Made by a program: the position numbers and the translations under genes. Positions 40,146-49,065 of a stretch of DNA of 64,000 nucleotides are shown piece by piece (position 1 is the stretch's first letter; each line of letters opens with the position of its first letter). The notes beneath the pieces are model-generated. The model saw nothing but the letters and a program-made list of their open reading frames with translations, was not told the DNA's origin and made no database searches. Source of the DNA: Burkholderiales bacterium (GTDB taxonomy: Bacteria; Pseudomonadota; Gammaproteobacteria; Burkholderiales; Usitatibacteraceae); the NCBI GenBank assembly GCA_019634955.1, contig JAHCAK010000001.1:124001-188000 (forward strand), in the 5' to 3' direction.

Positions 40146-41531
40146 TCACTCGCCCGCGGCGAGCGCCTTCACGAGCCGGTGGAGGAACTCGGTGCCCTCG
40201 ACGAAGGACTTCACCGCCAGGCGCTCGTCGCGCCCGTGGATGCGCACCTCCCCGTGCTCGAGGAAGAGGCCCGAGACGCCGTAGGTGGGGATGCCGGCGT
40301 TGCGAAGCCGCGAGCCGTCGGTCGCGCCCGCGCTCATGAGCGGCACGACGGGGACGCCGGGCCACATCGATTCCGACACGCGCTCGATGGTGCGCATCAC
40401 GGGCGAGCGCGCGTCGGTCGCCTCGGAGGCGCGGGGTGCGCCGCGCGCCTTCACGCGAACGCGCTCGCCCGCCGCGCGCTGGAGCTCGCGCAGCACGAAA
40501 TCCGGGTCCTCCCCGGGCAGCAGGCGGCAGTTCACCACGGCCTTCGCGCGCTGCGGCAGCGCGTTCTCCGCGTGGCCGCCCTCGAGTTTCGTGGCCACGC
40601 AGGTGGTGCGAAGCTGCGCGTTGTAGCGGGGCTCGGCCGAGACGCGGCGAAGCTGCGCGTCGTCCGCCCGGCCGGCCGCGACCGCCGCGATGGCCTCGGC
40701 GAGCTCGCCCGACTCGATGTTGGCGAGCCGCGCGAAGTGCGCGCGCGTGACGTAGCCCACGCGCGCGGGAAGCTCCAGCCGCGCCACGCCGGAGAGCGCC
40801 GCCGCGAGGTCGTAGATGGCGTTGTCGCGCGTGGGCACCGAGCTGTGGCCGCCCGGGTGCGTGGCCTCCAGGTCGAACGAGAGGTACATCTTCTCGCCCA
40901 CCTGCACGCCGTGGATCCACGGCTTGCCGTCGCGCAGCGTCCCGGCGCCGCCCTCGTTCAGGGCGAACTCGGCGTCGACGAGCTCGCGGCGGTGGCGCAG
41001 CAGCCACGCCACGCCGTTGTGCGTGCCGCCCTCCTCGTCCGCGGTGAGGGCCACCACGATGTCGCGCTTCGGGCGGAACCCCTCGGCGCGCAGCCTCACG
41101 AGGCTCGCGACGAAGATCGCGGCCATCGCCTTGTCGTCGAGCGTGCCGCGCCCGTAGTAGTAGCCGTCCTTCTCGATGAGGCGGAAGGGGTCGAGTCCGT
41201 CGGACCAGTCCTCCGCCTTCGCCTCCACGACGTCGATGTGCGCGAGCAGCAGCAGCGGCCGAAGCTCCCCGGTGCCGCGCAGCCGCGCCACGAGGTTGCC
41301 CTTGCGCGGCGCGGGCTCGACCACCTCCACGTCCTTCGCGTCGAAGCCTGCCTCGAGCAGGCGCCGGGCCATGGCGCGCGCCGCGGCCGTGTTGTCGCCG
41401 TCGGGGTGGACGGTGCGGATCTCCACCAGCTCGCGGTAGAGGTCGCGGGCGAGGCGGTCGTGGCCGGACGGCTCCGCCGGCTGGGCGGCCACCGGAAGCG
41501 CGAGCAGCAGCGCGGCGAGCGCGCGCCTCAC
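40146..41531 (-). CDS. M20-family metallopeptidase, exported
   Basis: A 461-residue zinc hydrolase with signal peptide (MRRALAALLLALPVAAQPAE). Metal and catalytic residues are visible: His and Asp in LLLLAHIDVVEAK, the bridging Asp in YGRGTLDDKAM, and Glu-Glu in VALTADEEGGTHNG. The dimerisation domain includes ATHPGGHSSVPTRDNAIYDL. The last ligand His lies in SGLFLEHGEVRIHGRDER. It resembles carnosinase/carboxypeptidase-like dipeptidases secreted to the periplasm. Start is GTG, overlapping the ffh stop by four bases (GTGA). Confidence 0.9.
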   Translation of the reverse strand: MRRALAALLLALPVAAQPAEPSGHDRLARDLYRELVEIRTVHPDGDNTAAARAMARRLLEAGFDAKDVEVVEPAPRKGNLVARLRGTGELRPLLLLAHIDVVEAKAEDWSDGLDPFRLIEKDGYYYGRGTLDDKAMAAIFVASLVRLRAEGFRPKRDIVVALTADEEGGTHNGVAWLLRHRRELVDAEFALNEGGAGTLRDGKPWIHGVQVGEKMYLSFDLEATHPGGHSSVPTRDNAIYDLAAALSGVARLELPARVGYVTRAHFARLANIESGELAEAIAAVAAGRADDAQLRRVSAEPRYNAQLRTTCVATKLEGGHAENALPQRAKAVVNCRLLPGEDPDFVLRELQRAAGERVRVKARGAPRASEATDARSPVMRTIERVSESMWPGVPVVPLMSAGATDGSRLRNAGIPTYGVSGLFLEHGEVRIHGRDERLAVKSFVEGTEFLHRLVKALAAGE

Positions 41532-42877
41532 CGCATCCCCGGCAGGATGCCCTTCATGCCGCGCATCATCTTCGCCAGCCCGCCGGAGCGCATCATCTTC
41601 ATCATCTTGCGCATCTGCTCGAACTGGTTGAGCAGGCGGTTCACCTCCTGCACCTGCACGCCCGCGCCCGCGGCGATGCGGCGCTTGCGCGAGGCCTTGA
41701 TGAGCTCGGGCTTCCTGCGCTCCTGCGGCGTCATGGCGTTGATGATGCCCTCGGTGCGGCGGATGGACTTCTCCTGCAGGTCCGGCGCCTGGGCCGCGGC
41801 CTGCGTGAGCTGCGCCGGGAGCTTGTCCATGAGGGCGGAGACCCCGCCCATCTTCTTCATCTGCTGGATCTGCGACTTGAAGTCCTCGAGGTCGAACTCC
41901 TTGCCCTTCCGGAACTTGTCGGCGAGCTTCTTCGCCTCGACCTCGTCGACCGACTTCCTCGCCTCCTCCACCAGCGAGACGATGTCGCCCATGCCGAGGA
42001 TGCGCGAGGCCATGCGCTCGGGGTGGAAGGGCTCCAGCCCGTCCATCTTCTCCGAGACGCCGGCGAACTTGATGGGCACGCCCGTCACGGCGCGCACCGA
42101 GAGCGCGGCTCCCCCGCGGGCATCGCCGTCGAGCTTGGTGAGGACCACGCCCGTGAGCGGAAGCGCCTCCGAGAAGGCGCGCGCGACGTTCACCGCGTCC
42201 TGCCCCTGCATGGAGTCGACCACGAAGAGCGTCTCGACGGGCTTCACGGCCGCGTGCACGGCCTTCACCTCGGCCATCATCGCCTCGTCGATGGCCAGGC
42301 GCCCCGCCGTGTCGACGATGAGCACGTCGTGGTAGTGCTTGCGCGCCCAGTCGAGGGCGTTGGCGGCGATCTCCACCGGCTTCTGGGTGGCGTCGGAGGG
42401 AAAGAGGTCGATGTCGAGCTGGCGGGCGAGCGTCTTCAGCTGCTCGATGGCCGCCGGGCGGTAGACGTCGGCCGAGACCAGCAGCACCTTCTTCTTCTGC
42501 CCCTTGAGGAGCCGCGCGAGCTTGCCGGCGCTGGTGGTCTTGCCCGCGCCCTGCAGGCCCGCGAGCAGCACCACGGCCGGCGGCTGCGTGGCGAGGTCCA
42601 GCGCGGCGTTCGTGCCGCCCATGAGGGCCACCAGCTCGTCGTGCACCACGCCAACGAGCGCCTGGCCCGGCGTGAGGCTTCCCAGGACCTCCTGGCCGAG
42701 CGCCTTCTCCTTCACGCGCGCGACGAAGTCCTTCACCACCGGCAGGCCCGCGTCGGCCTCCAGCAGCGCCATGCGCACCTCGCGCAGCGCCTCCGAGACG
42801 TTCTCCTCGGTGAGGCGCGCGTGGCCGCGCATCGTCTTGATGACGGAGGACAGGCGCTGCGTCAGGGCGTCGAGCAT
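41528..42877 (-). CDS. ffh: Signal recognition particle protein Ffh
   Basis: A 449-residue SRP GTPase that delivers membrane proteins to FtsY and the Sec translocon. The N domain begins MLDALTQRLSSVIKTMRG. The G domain has GLQGAGKTTSAGKLARLL, the DTAGRL motif and VLTKLDGDARGGAALS. The methionine-rich M domain has GVQVQEVNRLLNQFEQMRKMMKMM, followed by a short tail MRGMKGILPGM. It is divergent from the ccsA-like gene, as in many betaproteobacteria. Confidence 0.97.
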   Translation of the reverse strand: MLDALTQRLSSVIKTMRGHARLTEENVSEALREVRMALLEADAGLPVVKDFVARVKEKALGQEVLGSLTPGQALVGVVHDELVALMGGTNAALDLATQPPAVVLLAGLQGAGKTTSAGKLARLLKGQKKKVLLVSADVYRPAAIEQLKTLARQLDIDLFPSDATQKPVEIAANALDWARKHYHDVLIVDTAGRLAIDEAMMAEVKAVHAAVKPVETLFVVDSMQGQDAVNVARAFSEALPLTGVVLTKLDGDARGGAALSVRAVTGVPIKFAGVSEKMDGLEPFHPERMASRILGMGDIVSLVEEARKSVDEVEAKKLADKFRKGKEFDLEDFKSQIQQMKKMGGVSALMDKLPAQLTQAAAQAPDLQEKSIRRTEGIINAMTPQERRKPELIKASRKRRIAAGAGVQVQEVNRLLNQFEQMRKMMKMMRSGGLAKMMRGMKGILPGMR

Positions 42878-42922
42878 CGGGGGGCCTGCAGGGGAATTGG
42901 TGTAGACTGAACCGCCTCGAAA

Positions 42923-43759
42923 ATGCGCGATTCGGCCCTCTATTTTAGCACCGCCGCCTGCTGGCTCGCCCTCGCGGCGCTCGCCTGGCGGGCCGCACAC
43001 GCGCCGGCCGCCGCCGGCAACGGCGCCCCGGCCGGTGGCGCCTTCCGGCTGGAGGGCGTGCTCCTGCCCGTGGCGCTCGTGCTTCACGGCATGCTCGTCT
43101 ACTCGGGCGTGCTTTCCGACGAGGGCCTGAACCTCGGCGTCTCCAACTCGATCTCGCTCATCATCTGGCTCACGGTGGCGATCTACTGGCTGGCGAGCCT
43201 CGCCGTGCCGGGCCTCGCGAGCATCCAGGGGCTGTGGGCGCCGGTGGCGCTGGTCGCCGTGATCCTGCAGGCGGTGGTCCCCTCGCACTACCTCGTGCGC
43301 CACGGCGGCGACCCGCTCTTCACGCTGCACTTCGCCATCGCGATGCTCGCCTACAGCCTGTTCATCGTGGCCACGATGCACGCGGTGGTGATGCTCGCCG
43401 AGCAGAAGTGGCTGCACCGCGGCATCCTGCCGCCGTTCCTGCGCAGCCTGCCCCCGCTGCTGGAGATGGAGGCGCTCCTCTTCCGCATCCTCTTCGCCGC
43501 CTTCGTGCTGCTCACGCTCACCGTGGTCTCGGGGCTCTTCTTCTCCGAGCAGGTGTTCGGCAAGCCGCTCCAGGCCACGCACAAGACCGTCTTCGGCATC
43601 GTCTCGTGGCTCATCTTCGGCTCGCTGCTGTGGGGCCGGTACTTCCGCGGCTGGCGCGGCAAGCGCGCCGTCTACCTCACGCTCTGGGGGTTCGCCGCGC
43701 TCCTGCTCGCCTACCTCGGCAGCAAGTTCGTCCTCGAGATCATCCTGCACCGGGGCTGA
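42923..43759 (+). CDS. Cytochrome c assembly protein (CcsA/YpjD type)
   Basis: A 278-residue membrane protein with eight predicted helices. It matches the CcsA/HemX/YpjD group that sits beside ffh in many proteobacteria. Conserved histidines lie in LVLHGMLVYSGVL, LFTLHFAIAMLAYSLF and ATHKTVFGIVSWLIFGSLL, consistent with heme contacts. Whether it takes part in cytochrome c maturation or has another heme-related role is not settled for this subgroup. A CorC-like gene follows after 12 bases. Confidence 0.88.
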   Translation: MRDSALYFSTAACWLALAALAWRAAHAPAAAGNGAPAGGAFRLEGVLLPVALVLHGMLVYSGVLSDEGLNLGVSNSISLIIWLTVAIYWLASLAVPGLASIQGLWAPVALVAVILQAVVPSHYLVRHGGDPLFTLHFAIAMLAYSLFIVATMHAVVMLAEQKWLHRGILPPFLRSLPPLLEMEALLFRILFAAFVLLTLTVVSGLFFSEQVFGKPLQATHKTVFGIVSWLIFGSLLWGRYFRGWRGKRAVYLTLWGFAALLLAYLGSKFVLEIILHRG

Positions 43760-43771
43760 GGGCGCGCCCCC

Positions 43772-45058
43772 ATGTCCGACCAGGTCCCGCTCACGTGGCT
43801 CTTCACGGCGCTCGCCGTGATGCTGCTCGTCGCCGGCTTCTTCTCGATCGCCGAGACGAGCATGATGGCGCTGAACCGGAACCGCCTGAAGCACCTGGTG
43901 CGCGAGGGCAAGCGCTCGGCCCGACTCACGCAGGAGCTGCTGGACAGGACGGACCGCCTGCTGGGCGTGATCCTCCTCGGCAACAACCTCGTGAACGCGG
44001 CCTCGGCGGTGCTCGTCGCCGAGATGTCGATCCGCCTCTTCGGCGAGGGCGAGTACACGCTGATGATCGCGACCGCCTCGGTCACGTTCTTCATCCTCGT
44101 CTTCAGCGAGATCACGCCCAAGGTGATCGGCGCCACCTACCCCGAGGCGATCGCGCTCCCCTCGGCCTATGTCCTGTCGCCGCTGCTGCGGGTGGCCTAC
44201 CCGGTGGTGTGGTTCGTGAACCTGTTCGTGCAGGGGCTGCTGCGGCTCATGTTCATCAAGCCGCCGTCGGACGAGGGCCAGAACCTCTCGATGGAGGAGC
44301 TGCGCACGCTCGTGCTGGAGGGCGGCAAGTTCATCCCCAAGAAGCACCAGTCGATCTTCCTCAACCTCTTCGAGCTGGAGGACATGACGGTCGACGACAC
44401 GATGACGCCGCGCGGCCAGATCGAGGGGATCGACCTCGAGGACGACATCGACGACATCCGCACCGCCATCGCGACGGCCCACCACACGCGGCTGGTCGTC
44501 TACGAGGGCAGCCTCGAGAAGGTCGTGGGGATCCTGCACGTGAGGAAATTCCTCAACGCCTCGCGCAAGGAGCCGCTGGACAAGGACGGCATCCGCGCGA
44601 TCCTCCGGGACCCGTACTACCTCCCCGAGGGGACGCCGCTGCTGCAGCAGCTCACCAACTTCCAGGACCAGTTCCGCCACGTGGGCCTGGTGGTCGACGA
44701 GTACGGCGAGATCCTGGGGCTCGTGACCCTGCAGGACATCCTCGAGGAGATCGTGGGCGAGTTCACCAGCCAGAAGCCCATGTCCGGCAACCTCCTGCGC
44801 AAGGAGCCCGACGGCTCCGTCATCGCCGAGGGCACCTGCCCGCTGCGCGTGCTCAACCGCAAGGCGGGCTTCCACTTCCCGCTGGAAGGGCCCAAGACCA
44901 TCAACGGGCTGGTGCTGGAGGCGCTGGAGGACATCCCGGAGCCCGGCACGGCGCTCATCGTCGCGGGGCACCCGGTGGAGGTGCTGCAGGTGCACGACCG
45001 CATGGTGAAGGTGGTGCGCATCCGCGCGGGGAAACCCGCGCCCGCGGCCGCGGGCTGA
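43772..45058 (+). CDS. CorC/HlyC-family protein (CNNM domain + CBS pair)
   Basis: A 428-residue inner-membrane protein. Layout: four-helix CNNM/DUF21 domain (VMLLVAGFFSIAETSMMALNR, GVILLGNNLVNAASAVLVAEM, FSEITPKVIGATYPE), two CBS domains (about 205-330, with TVDDTMTPRGQIEGID and FRHVGLVVDEYGEILGLVTL), and a C-terminal CorC_HlyC domain (AGFHFPLEGPKTINGLVLE). Relatives such as YfjD/CorB affect Mg2+/Co2+ export or resistance. It is co-oriented with the ccsA-like gene. Confidence 0.92.
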   Translation: MSDQVPLTWLFTALAVMLLVAGFFSIAETSMMALNRNRLKHLVREGKRSARLTQELLDRTDRLLGVILLGNNLVNAASAVLVAEMSIRLFGEGEYTLMIATASVTFFILVFSEITPKVIGATYPEAIALPSAYVLSPLLRVAYPVVWFVNLFVQGLLRLMFIKPPSDEGQNLSMEELRTLVLEGGKFIPKKHQSIFLNLFELEDMTVDDTMTPRGQIEGIDLEDDIDDIRTAIATAHHTRLVVYEGSLEKVVGILHVRKFLNASRKEPLDKDGIRAILRDPYYLPEGTPLLQQLTNFQDQFRHVGLVVDEYGEILGLVTLQDILEEIVGEFTSQKPMSGNLLRKEPDGSVIAEGTCPLRVLNRKAGFHFPLEGPKTINGLVLEALEDIPEPGTALIVAGHPVEVLQVHDRMVKVVRIRAGKPAPAAAG

Positions 45059-45064
45059 CCGGCG

Positions 45065-46198
45065 CTAGCGCCCCCCGGCGAGCGCCGCGGCCGAGTAGCG
45101 CGCGACGAAGCCGCGGTCGATGCGGTCCTTCCAGCGCCACGCCCATCCGCCCTCGAACGACGCCGCGCCGTAGATCCCGACCGCGCGCCTGCCGCCGCAG
45201 GAGACGAGCGCGAGGAACCGCGGCGACGGGATGAAGGTCGCGAGCGGCCCGCCCTTGAGCGCCGCGAGGAGGTTGGCCACGAGCGGCGGCCCCGCGCGCA
45301 CGGCGAAGACGCCCGCCTTGGGCCGCGGGTTGGCCGCGTTCGTGGCGCAGTCGCCCGCGCCGAAGACCTCCGGGTGCGAGACCGACTGCATGAAGTCGTT
45401 CACGTCGAGGAAGCCGCGCGGGTCGGTGGCGAATCCCGAATCGCGCAGCAGCGGCGGCGCCGCCGCGCCCGTCACCCAGAAGGTCGCGTCCGTGGAGAAC
45501 TCGATCGCGTCGCGCAGCCGCAGGTGGCCGGGGCCCACCTCGGTGACGGCGCAGCCCGGATGCGTGCCGACGTTGCGGCGCCGCGCCTCGCGCAGCAGCC
45601 GCCCGCGCGCCGCGGCGGGATACTCGGGCACCACCGACCGCGCATCCGTGAGCACGCGCACATGGGGGGCGGCGTCTCCCGCCTCCGCGCGGAAGCGGTG
45701 GTCCATGGCAAAGGCGAGCTCGAGCCCGGCCGCGCCGCCGCCGACGATGGAGACGGCGTTGAGGCCCCCGTCGCGGGCGCGCGCGAGCACGCCCTCCCAG
45801 CCCTGCACGAAGCGCTCCAGGGGGCGAACGGCGATCGCGTGCTCCGCCACGCCCTTCGCGTCGCCGACGGCGGGCTGGGAGCCGACGTCGATGGAGAGCA
45901 CGTCGTAGCCCAGCACCTCGCCGTTGGCGCAGATCACCTCGCGCATCGACGGGCTCACGAGCGAGGCCGAGGACTGCACGACCCGCGCCCGCGCGCGCGC
46001 CGCGAGCGCGAGGAGGTCGATCGCGCAATCGTCCAGCGCGTAGTGGCCAGCCACCCAGCCCGGGAGCATCCCCGAATAGACCTGCCTCGCCACGGGCGTC
46101 ACGAGGGTCACGCTCACGGTGGGGTCGAGCGCGTCGCCCATCGTCTTCAGCACGTGCACGTGCGCATGGCCGCCGCCGAGGAGGACCAGCCGCCTCAC
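45065..46198 (-). CDS. NDH-2-like FAD oxidoreductase, last gene of the ArsS operon
   Basis: A 377-residue two-domain flavoprotein. FAD site RRLVLLGGGHAHVHVL (GxGxxH variant) and NAD site SIVGGGAAGLELAFAM are both visible, with the second FAD-binding segment VFGAGDCATN. It matches the group often fused to, or found with, selenophosphate synthetase-like and ArsS genes. No catalytic disulfide is seen, so it resembles type II NADH dehydrogenase rather than a disulfide reductase. It starts at GTG, overlapping the DUF3047 stop by four bases (GTGA). The electron acceptor is unknown. Confidence 0.82.
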   Translation of the reverse strand: MRRLVLLGGGHAHVHVLKTMGDALDPTVSVTLVTPVARQVYSGMLPGWVAGHYALDDCAIDLLALAARARARVVQSSASLVSPSMREVICANGEVLGYDVLSIDVGSQPAVGDAKGVAEHAIAVRPLERFVQGWEGVLARARDGGLNAVSIVGGGAAGLELAFAMDHRFRAEAGDAAPHVRVLTDARSVVPEYPAAARGRLLREARRRNVGTHPGCAVTEVGPGHLRLRDAIEFSTDATFWVTGAAAPPLLRDSGFATDPRGFLDVNDFMQSVSHPEVFGAGDCATNAANPRPKAGVFAVRAGPPLVANLLAALKGGPLATFIPSPRFLALVSCGGRRAVGIYGAASFEGGWAWRWKDRIDRGFVARYSAAALAGGR

Positions 46199-46923
46199 GG
46201 CCGCCGCTCCAGGCGGAAGTCGCCGAACCAGGCCGTCACGGCCTCGCCCGTCTGGTCCGTGTCGTTGCCGGCGGCGATGCCGGTCACGCGCGGCACCGGG
46301 CCCGGCCACTGCGCGCCGAAGGCCTCGCGGAAATCGGCCTCGAGGTCGCGCGACTCCGCCGCCCATGCGCCCGGCCGGCCGCTGCGCAGCACCACGGTGC
46401 GCACGCGGTCCGTGTACGGGTTCCACGCCCGCGTCCCGGGCGGGTGGCGGTTGTCCCAGACGTAGCAGAGCGCGGCCGTGGGGAGCTTCTCGCCCCAGAT
46501 GGCGCGCGCGACCAGCGCCTTCATGCGCGCGCCCAGCGACAGCGCCTCCACCGGCACGTCGAAGAAGACGTAGACGCGCGCCGCGAAGTCGTCGCCCGCC
46601 TTCGTCGCAAGGTCGGCCTTCTCCACCACGCGGTCGACTTTCCAGCGCCACGCGAGCACCGGCGTGGCCGCGGGATCGGCGGCGAGGTCGTGCGCGACCG
46701 TGCCGGCCGCCGCCGCGGAACGCACGCGCAGCACCGTCGCGCCACCGTCGTCGACGAGGGCAAGCTCGGGCGCGGCCACGCGCGGCAGCGTGAGCGGGCG
46801 CCAGCCGTCGGGCAGCGCCGCCCCCGGCTTCGCGGTGGAGAAGGGCGCCATGCCCGCGGCTGCGGCGAAGGCGAGCGCGCCCGAGAGGAGCCCCGCCACG
46901 AGGGGCGCCGCGCGGCCGGTCAC
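46195..46923 (-). CDS. DUF3047 family exported protein
   Basis: A 242-residue protein with an N-terminal hydrophobic segment (APLVAGLLSGALAFAAAAGM) that looks like a signal. The DUF3047 features are VLAWRWKVDRVVEKADLATKAGDDFAARVYVFFD (positions about 87-120) and ALCYVWDNRHPPGTRAWNPYTDRVRTVVLRSG (about 153-185), ending in TGEAVTAWFGDFRLE. Its function is unknown; the fold is probably a beta sandwich. It starts at GTG overlapping the stop of the TIGR04282 gene. Genes of this family occur repeatedly with ArsS-type clusters. Confidence 0.8.
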   Translation of the reverse strand: MTGRAAPLVAGLLSGALAFAAAAGMAPFSTAKPGAALPDGWRPLTLPRVAAPELALVDDGGATVLRVRSAAAAGTVAHDLAADPAATPVLAWRWKVDRVVEKADLATKAGDDFAARVYVFFDVPVEALSLGARMKALVARAIWGEKLPTAALCYVWDNRHPPGTRAWNPYTDRVRTVVLRSGRPGAWAAESRDLEADFREAFGAQWPGPVPRVTGIAAGNDTDQTGEAVTAWFGDFRLERRP

Positions 46924-47538
46924 CGCGGCGCCTCCGCGAGCAGGCCCGAGGCGAGCAGGCGGCGGTAGTCCTCGGGGCGGTCCACGTCCCAGCGTTCGGG
47001 CATCTCCTTCCAGCGCAACCCCGCGCCGCGCAGGCGCTCGCGGGTGTCGGCCATCACCGTCGCCTCGCCCCAGCGGATGCCCTCGAAGATCGCGGGCGCC
47101 GGCCGGGAAAGGCCCACCAGCACGTAGCCGCCGTCCTCCGCGGGCTGGAGCACGGCGTCGTGGCCGGCGAGCGCCGCGGCGGCCTCGCGCAGGTCCGCGG
47201 GCGTGAGGCCCGGGCAATCGGCGCCCACGAGGAGCGCGGGGCCCGCGGCCAGCAGGTGCTCGAAGGCGCGCGCCATGCGGGCGCCGAGGTGGCCGCCGCT
47301 CTGGGCGTGCAGGGCCACGCCGGAGGCCGCGGCGCAGGCGGCGAAGAAGGGGTGCCCCGTGTCCGGCATGCACCAGAGGGACACCGGGCCGAGGCCCGCG
47401 TTCCGTGCCGTCGCGATCGCGCGGCGAACGAGTGCCGCGTGCAGCTCCGCCGCATCGGCGGCGCCCAGCAGCGGCACGAGGCGCGTCTTCACCTCGCCCG
47501 GCACCGGCGCCTTGGCGAACACCGCGACCTGCACGGGC

Positions 47539-47558
<20 letters not shown>
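46920..47558 (-). CDS. TIGR04282-type glycosyltransferase (arsenosugar cluster)
   Basis: A 212-residue GT-A fold protein. The start VAVFAKAPVPGEVKTRLVPLLG is the nucleotide-sugar pyrophosphorylase-like hallmark of TIGR04282, and ALLVGADCPGLTPADLREA and QPAEDGGYVLVGL are also conserved. The family is named for its place in arsenosugar clusters, but the reaction has not been shown as far as I know. It overlaps the TIGR04283 gene by 20 bases and the DUF3047 gene by four. Confidence 0.9.
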
Positions 47559-48228
<670 letters not shown>

Positions 48229-48235
48229 CCGGCCA

Positions 48236-49060
48236 TTATCGCGCGTCGTTGAGGGACCAGTCGTAGTCCAGGTGCGCGATGGGCGCCTTGCCCTCGGCCA
48301 CGAGGCGGCGGTCCGCGGGGCTGTCGGCGAGGAGGTCGGCGTAGCGCGCGAAGTACTGCTCGCGGGAACTGACCGGCGCCCCGGTCCCGGAGAGCCCGCG
48401 GTAGCCGGAGGTCCAGTCCTCCTTGAACCACTTGAAGATCTCGGACACCTCGAGCCTGCCCGTGGCGGGGTTGAAGCGGTTCCTCGTGCGGTCGGAGAGG
48501 AAGCGCCGCGCCTGCTCCTCGAGCTGCGCCTCGAGGCGGCCGGCCACGAAGGCCTCCTCGCGCAGCATCGGGCAGCCGACGGAGGCGCAGTTGACGGCGT
48601 AGTGCACGCGCGGCTCGTCGTAGGCGCCGGGCTTGCGCAGCATCTCGTGCTCGACCTGGTCGAGCCAGGACTCGCGCCCGAAGAGGGTGAAGAACTTCTT
48701 CTTCCACGGGCTGTTGAAGAGGAGGTTGCCGAGGTCGCGGATGGACTTGAGGTCGGGATACTTCGTGAGGATGAGCTCGACCGTGAACGCGTTGTAGGCG
48801 TTCACGAGGAACGCCGCCTGCTGCGGCTTCGTCCAGCCGCGGAACTCGGCCTCGCCCACCTTCGAGACCTCCGCGAGGTACGCCTTGAGCGCCGCGCGGT
48901 CCTTCGCGAAGCCGGCGTAGCGCACCTGGGAGGCCTTGCCGCCGTCGACCAGCTTCACGTGCCGCTTCACGAGCGCGTCCCACGCGGCGTGCGAGTGGTC
49001 GAAGGCGTGGGCCGCCGTGGCGGCGGCGAGCGTGGCGGCGAGGAGGAGCGAGCGGATCAC
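48236..49060 (-). CDS. DUF547 family exported protein
   Basis: A 274-residue protein with signal peptide (IRSLLLAATLAAATAAHAF). DUF547 features include QQAAFLVNAYNAFTVELIL, SIRDLGNLLFNSPWKKKFF, and PRVHYAVNCASVGCPMLR with conserved His and Cys residues. Those give the domain a cysteine-peptidase-like or ligand-binding look, but no activity is established to my knowledge. The GTG start at 49060 lies five bases after the upstream stop. DUF547 genes recur in ArsS clusters. Confidence 0.85.
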   Translation of the reverse strand: MIRSLLLAATLAAATAAHAFDHSHAAWDALVKRHVKLVDGGKASQVRYAGFAKDRAALKAYLAEVSKVGEAEFRGWTKPQQAAFLVNAYNAFTVELILTKYPDLKSIRDLGNLLFNSPWKKKFFTLFGRESWLDQVEHEMLRKPGAYDEPRVHYAVNCASVGCPMLREEAFVAGRLEAQLEEQARRFLSDRTRNRFNPATGRLEVSEIFKWFKEDWTSGYRGLSGTGAPVSSREQYFARYADLLADSPADRRLVAEGKAPIAHLDYDWSLNDAR

Positions 49061-49065
49061 GGCGG

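Noticed and set aside
41528-44995. ffh frame extended far upstream on the minus strand
   Set aside because: The extension is antisense to the CcsA-like and CorC-like genes and has no known domain; the Ffh start at 42877 gives the normal length.
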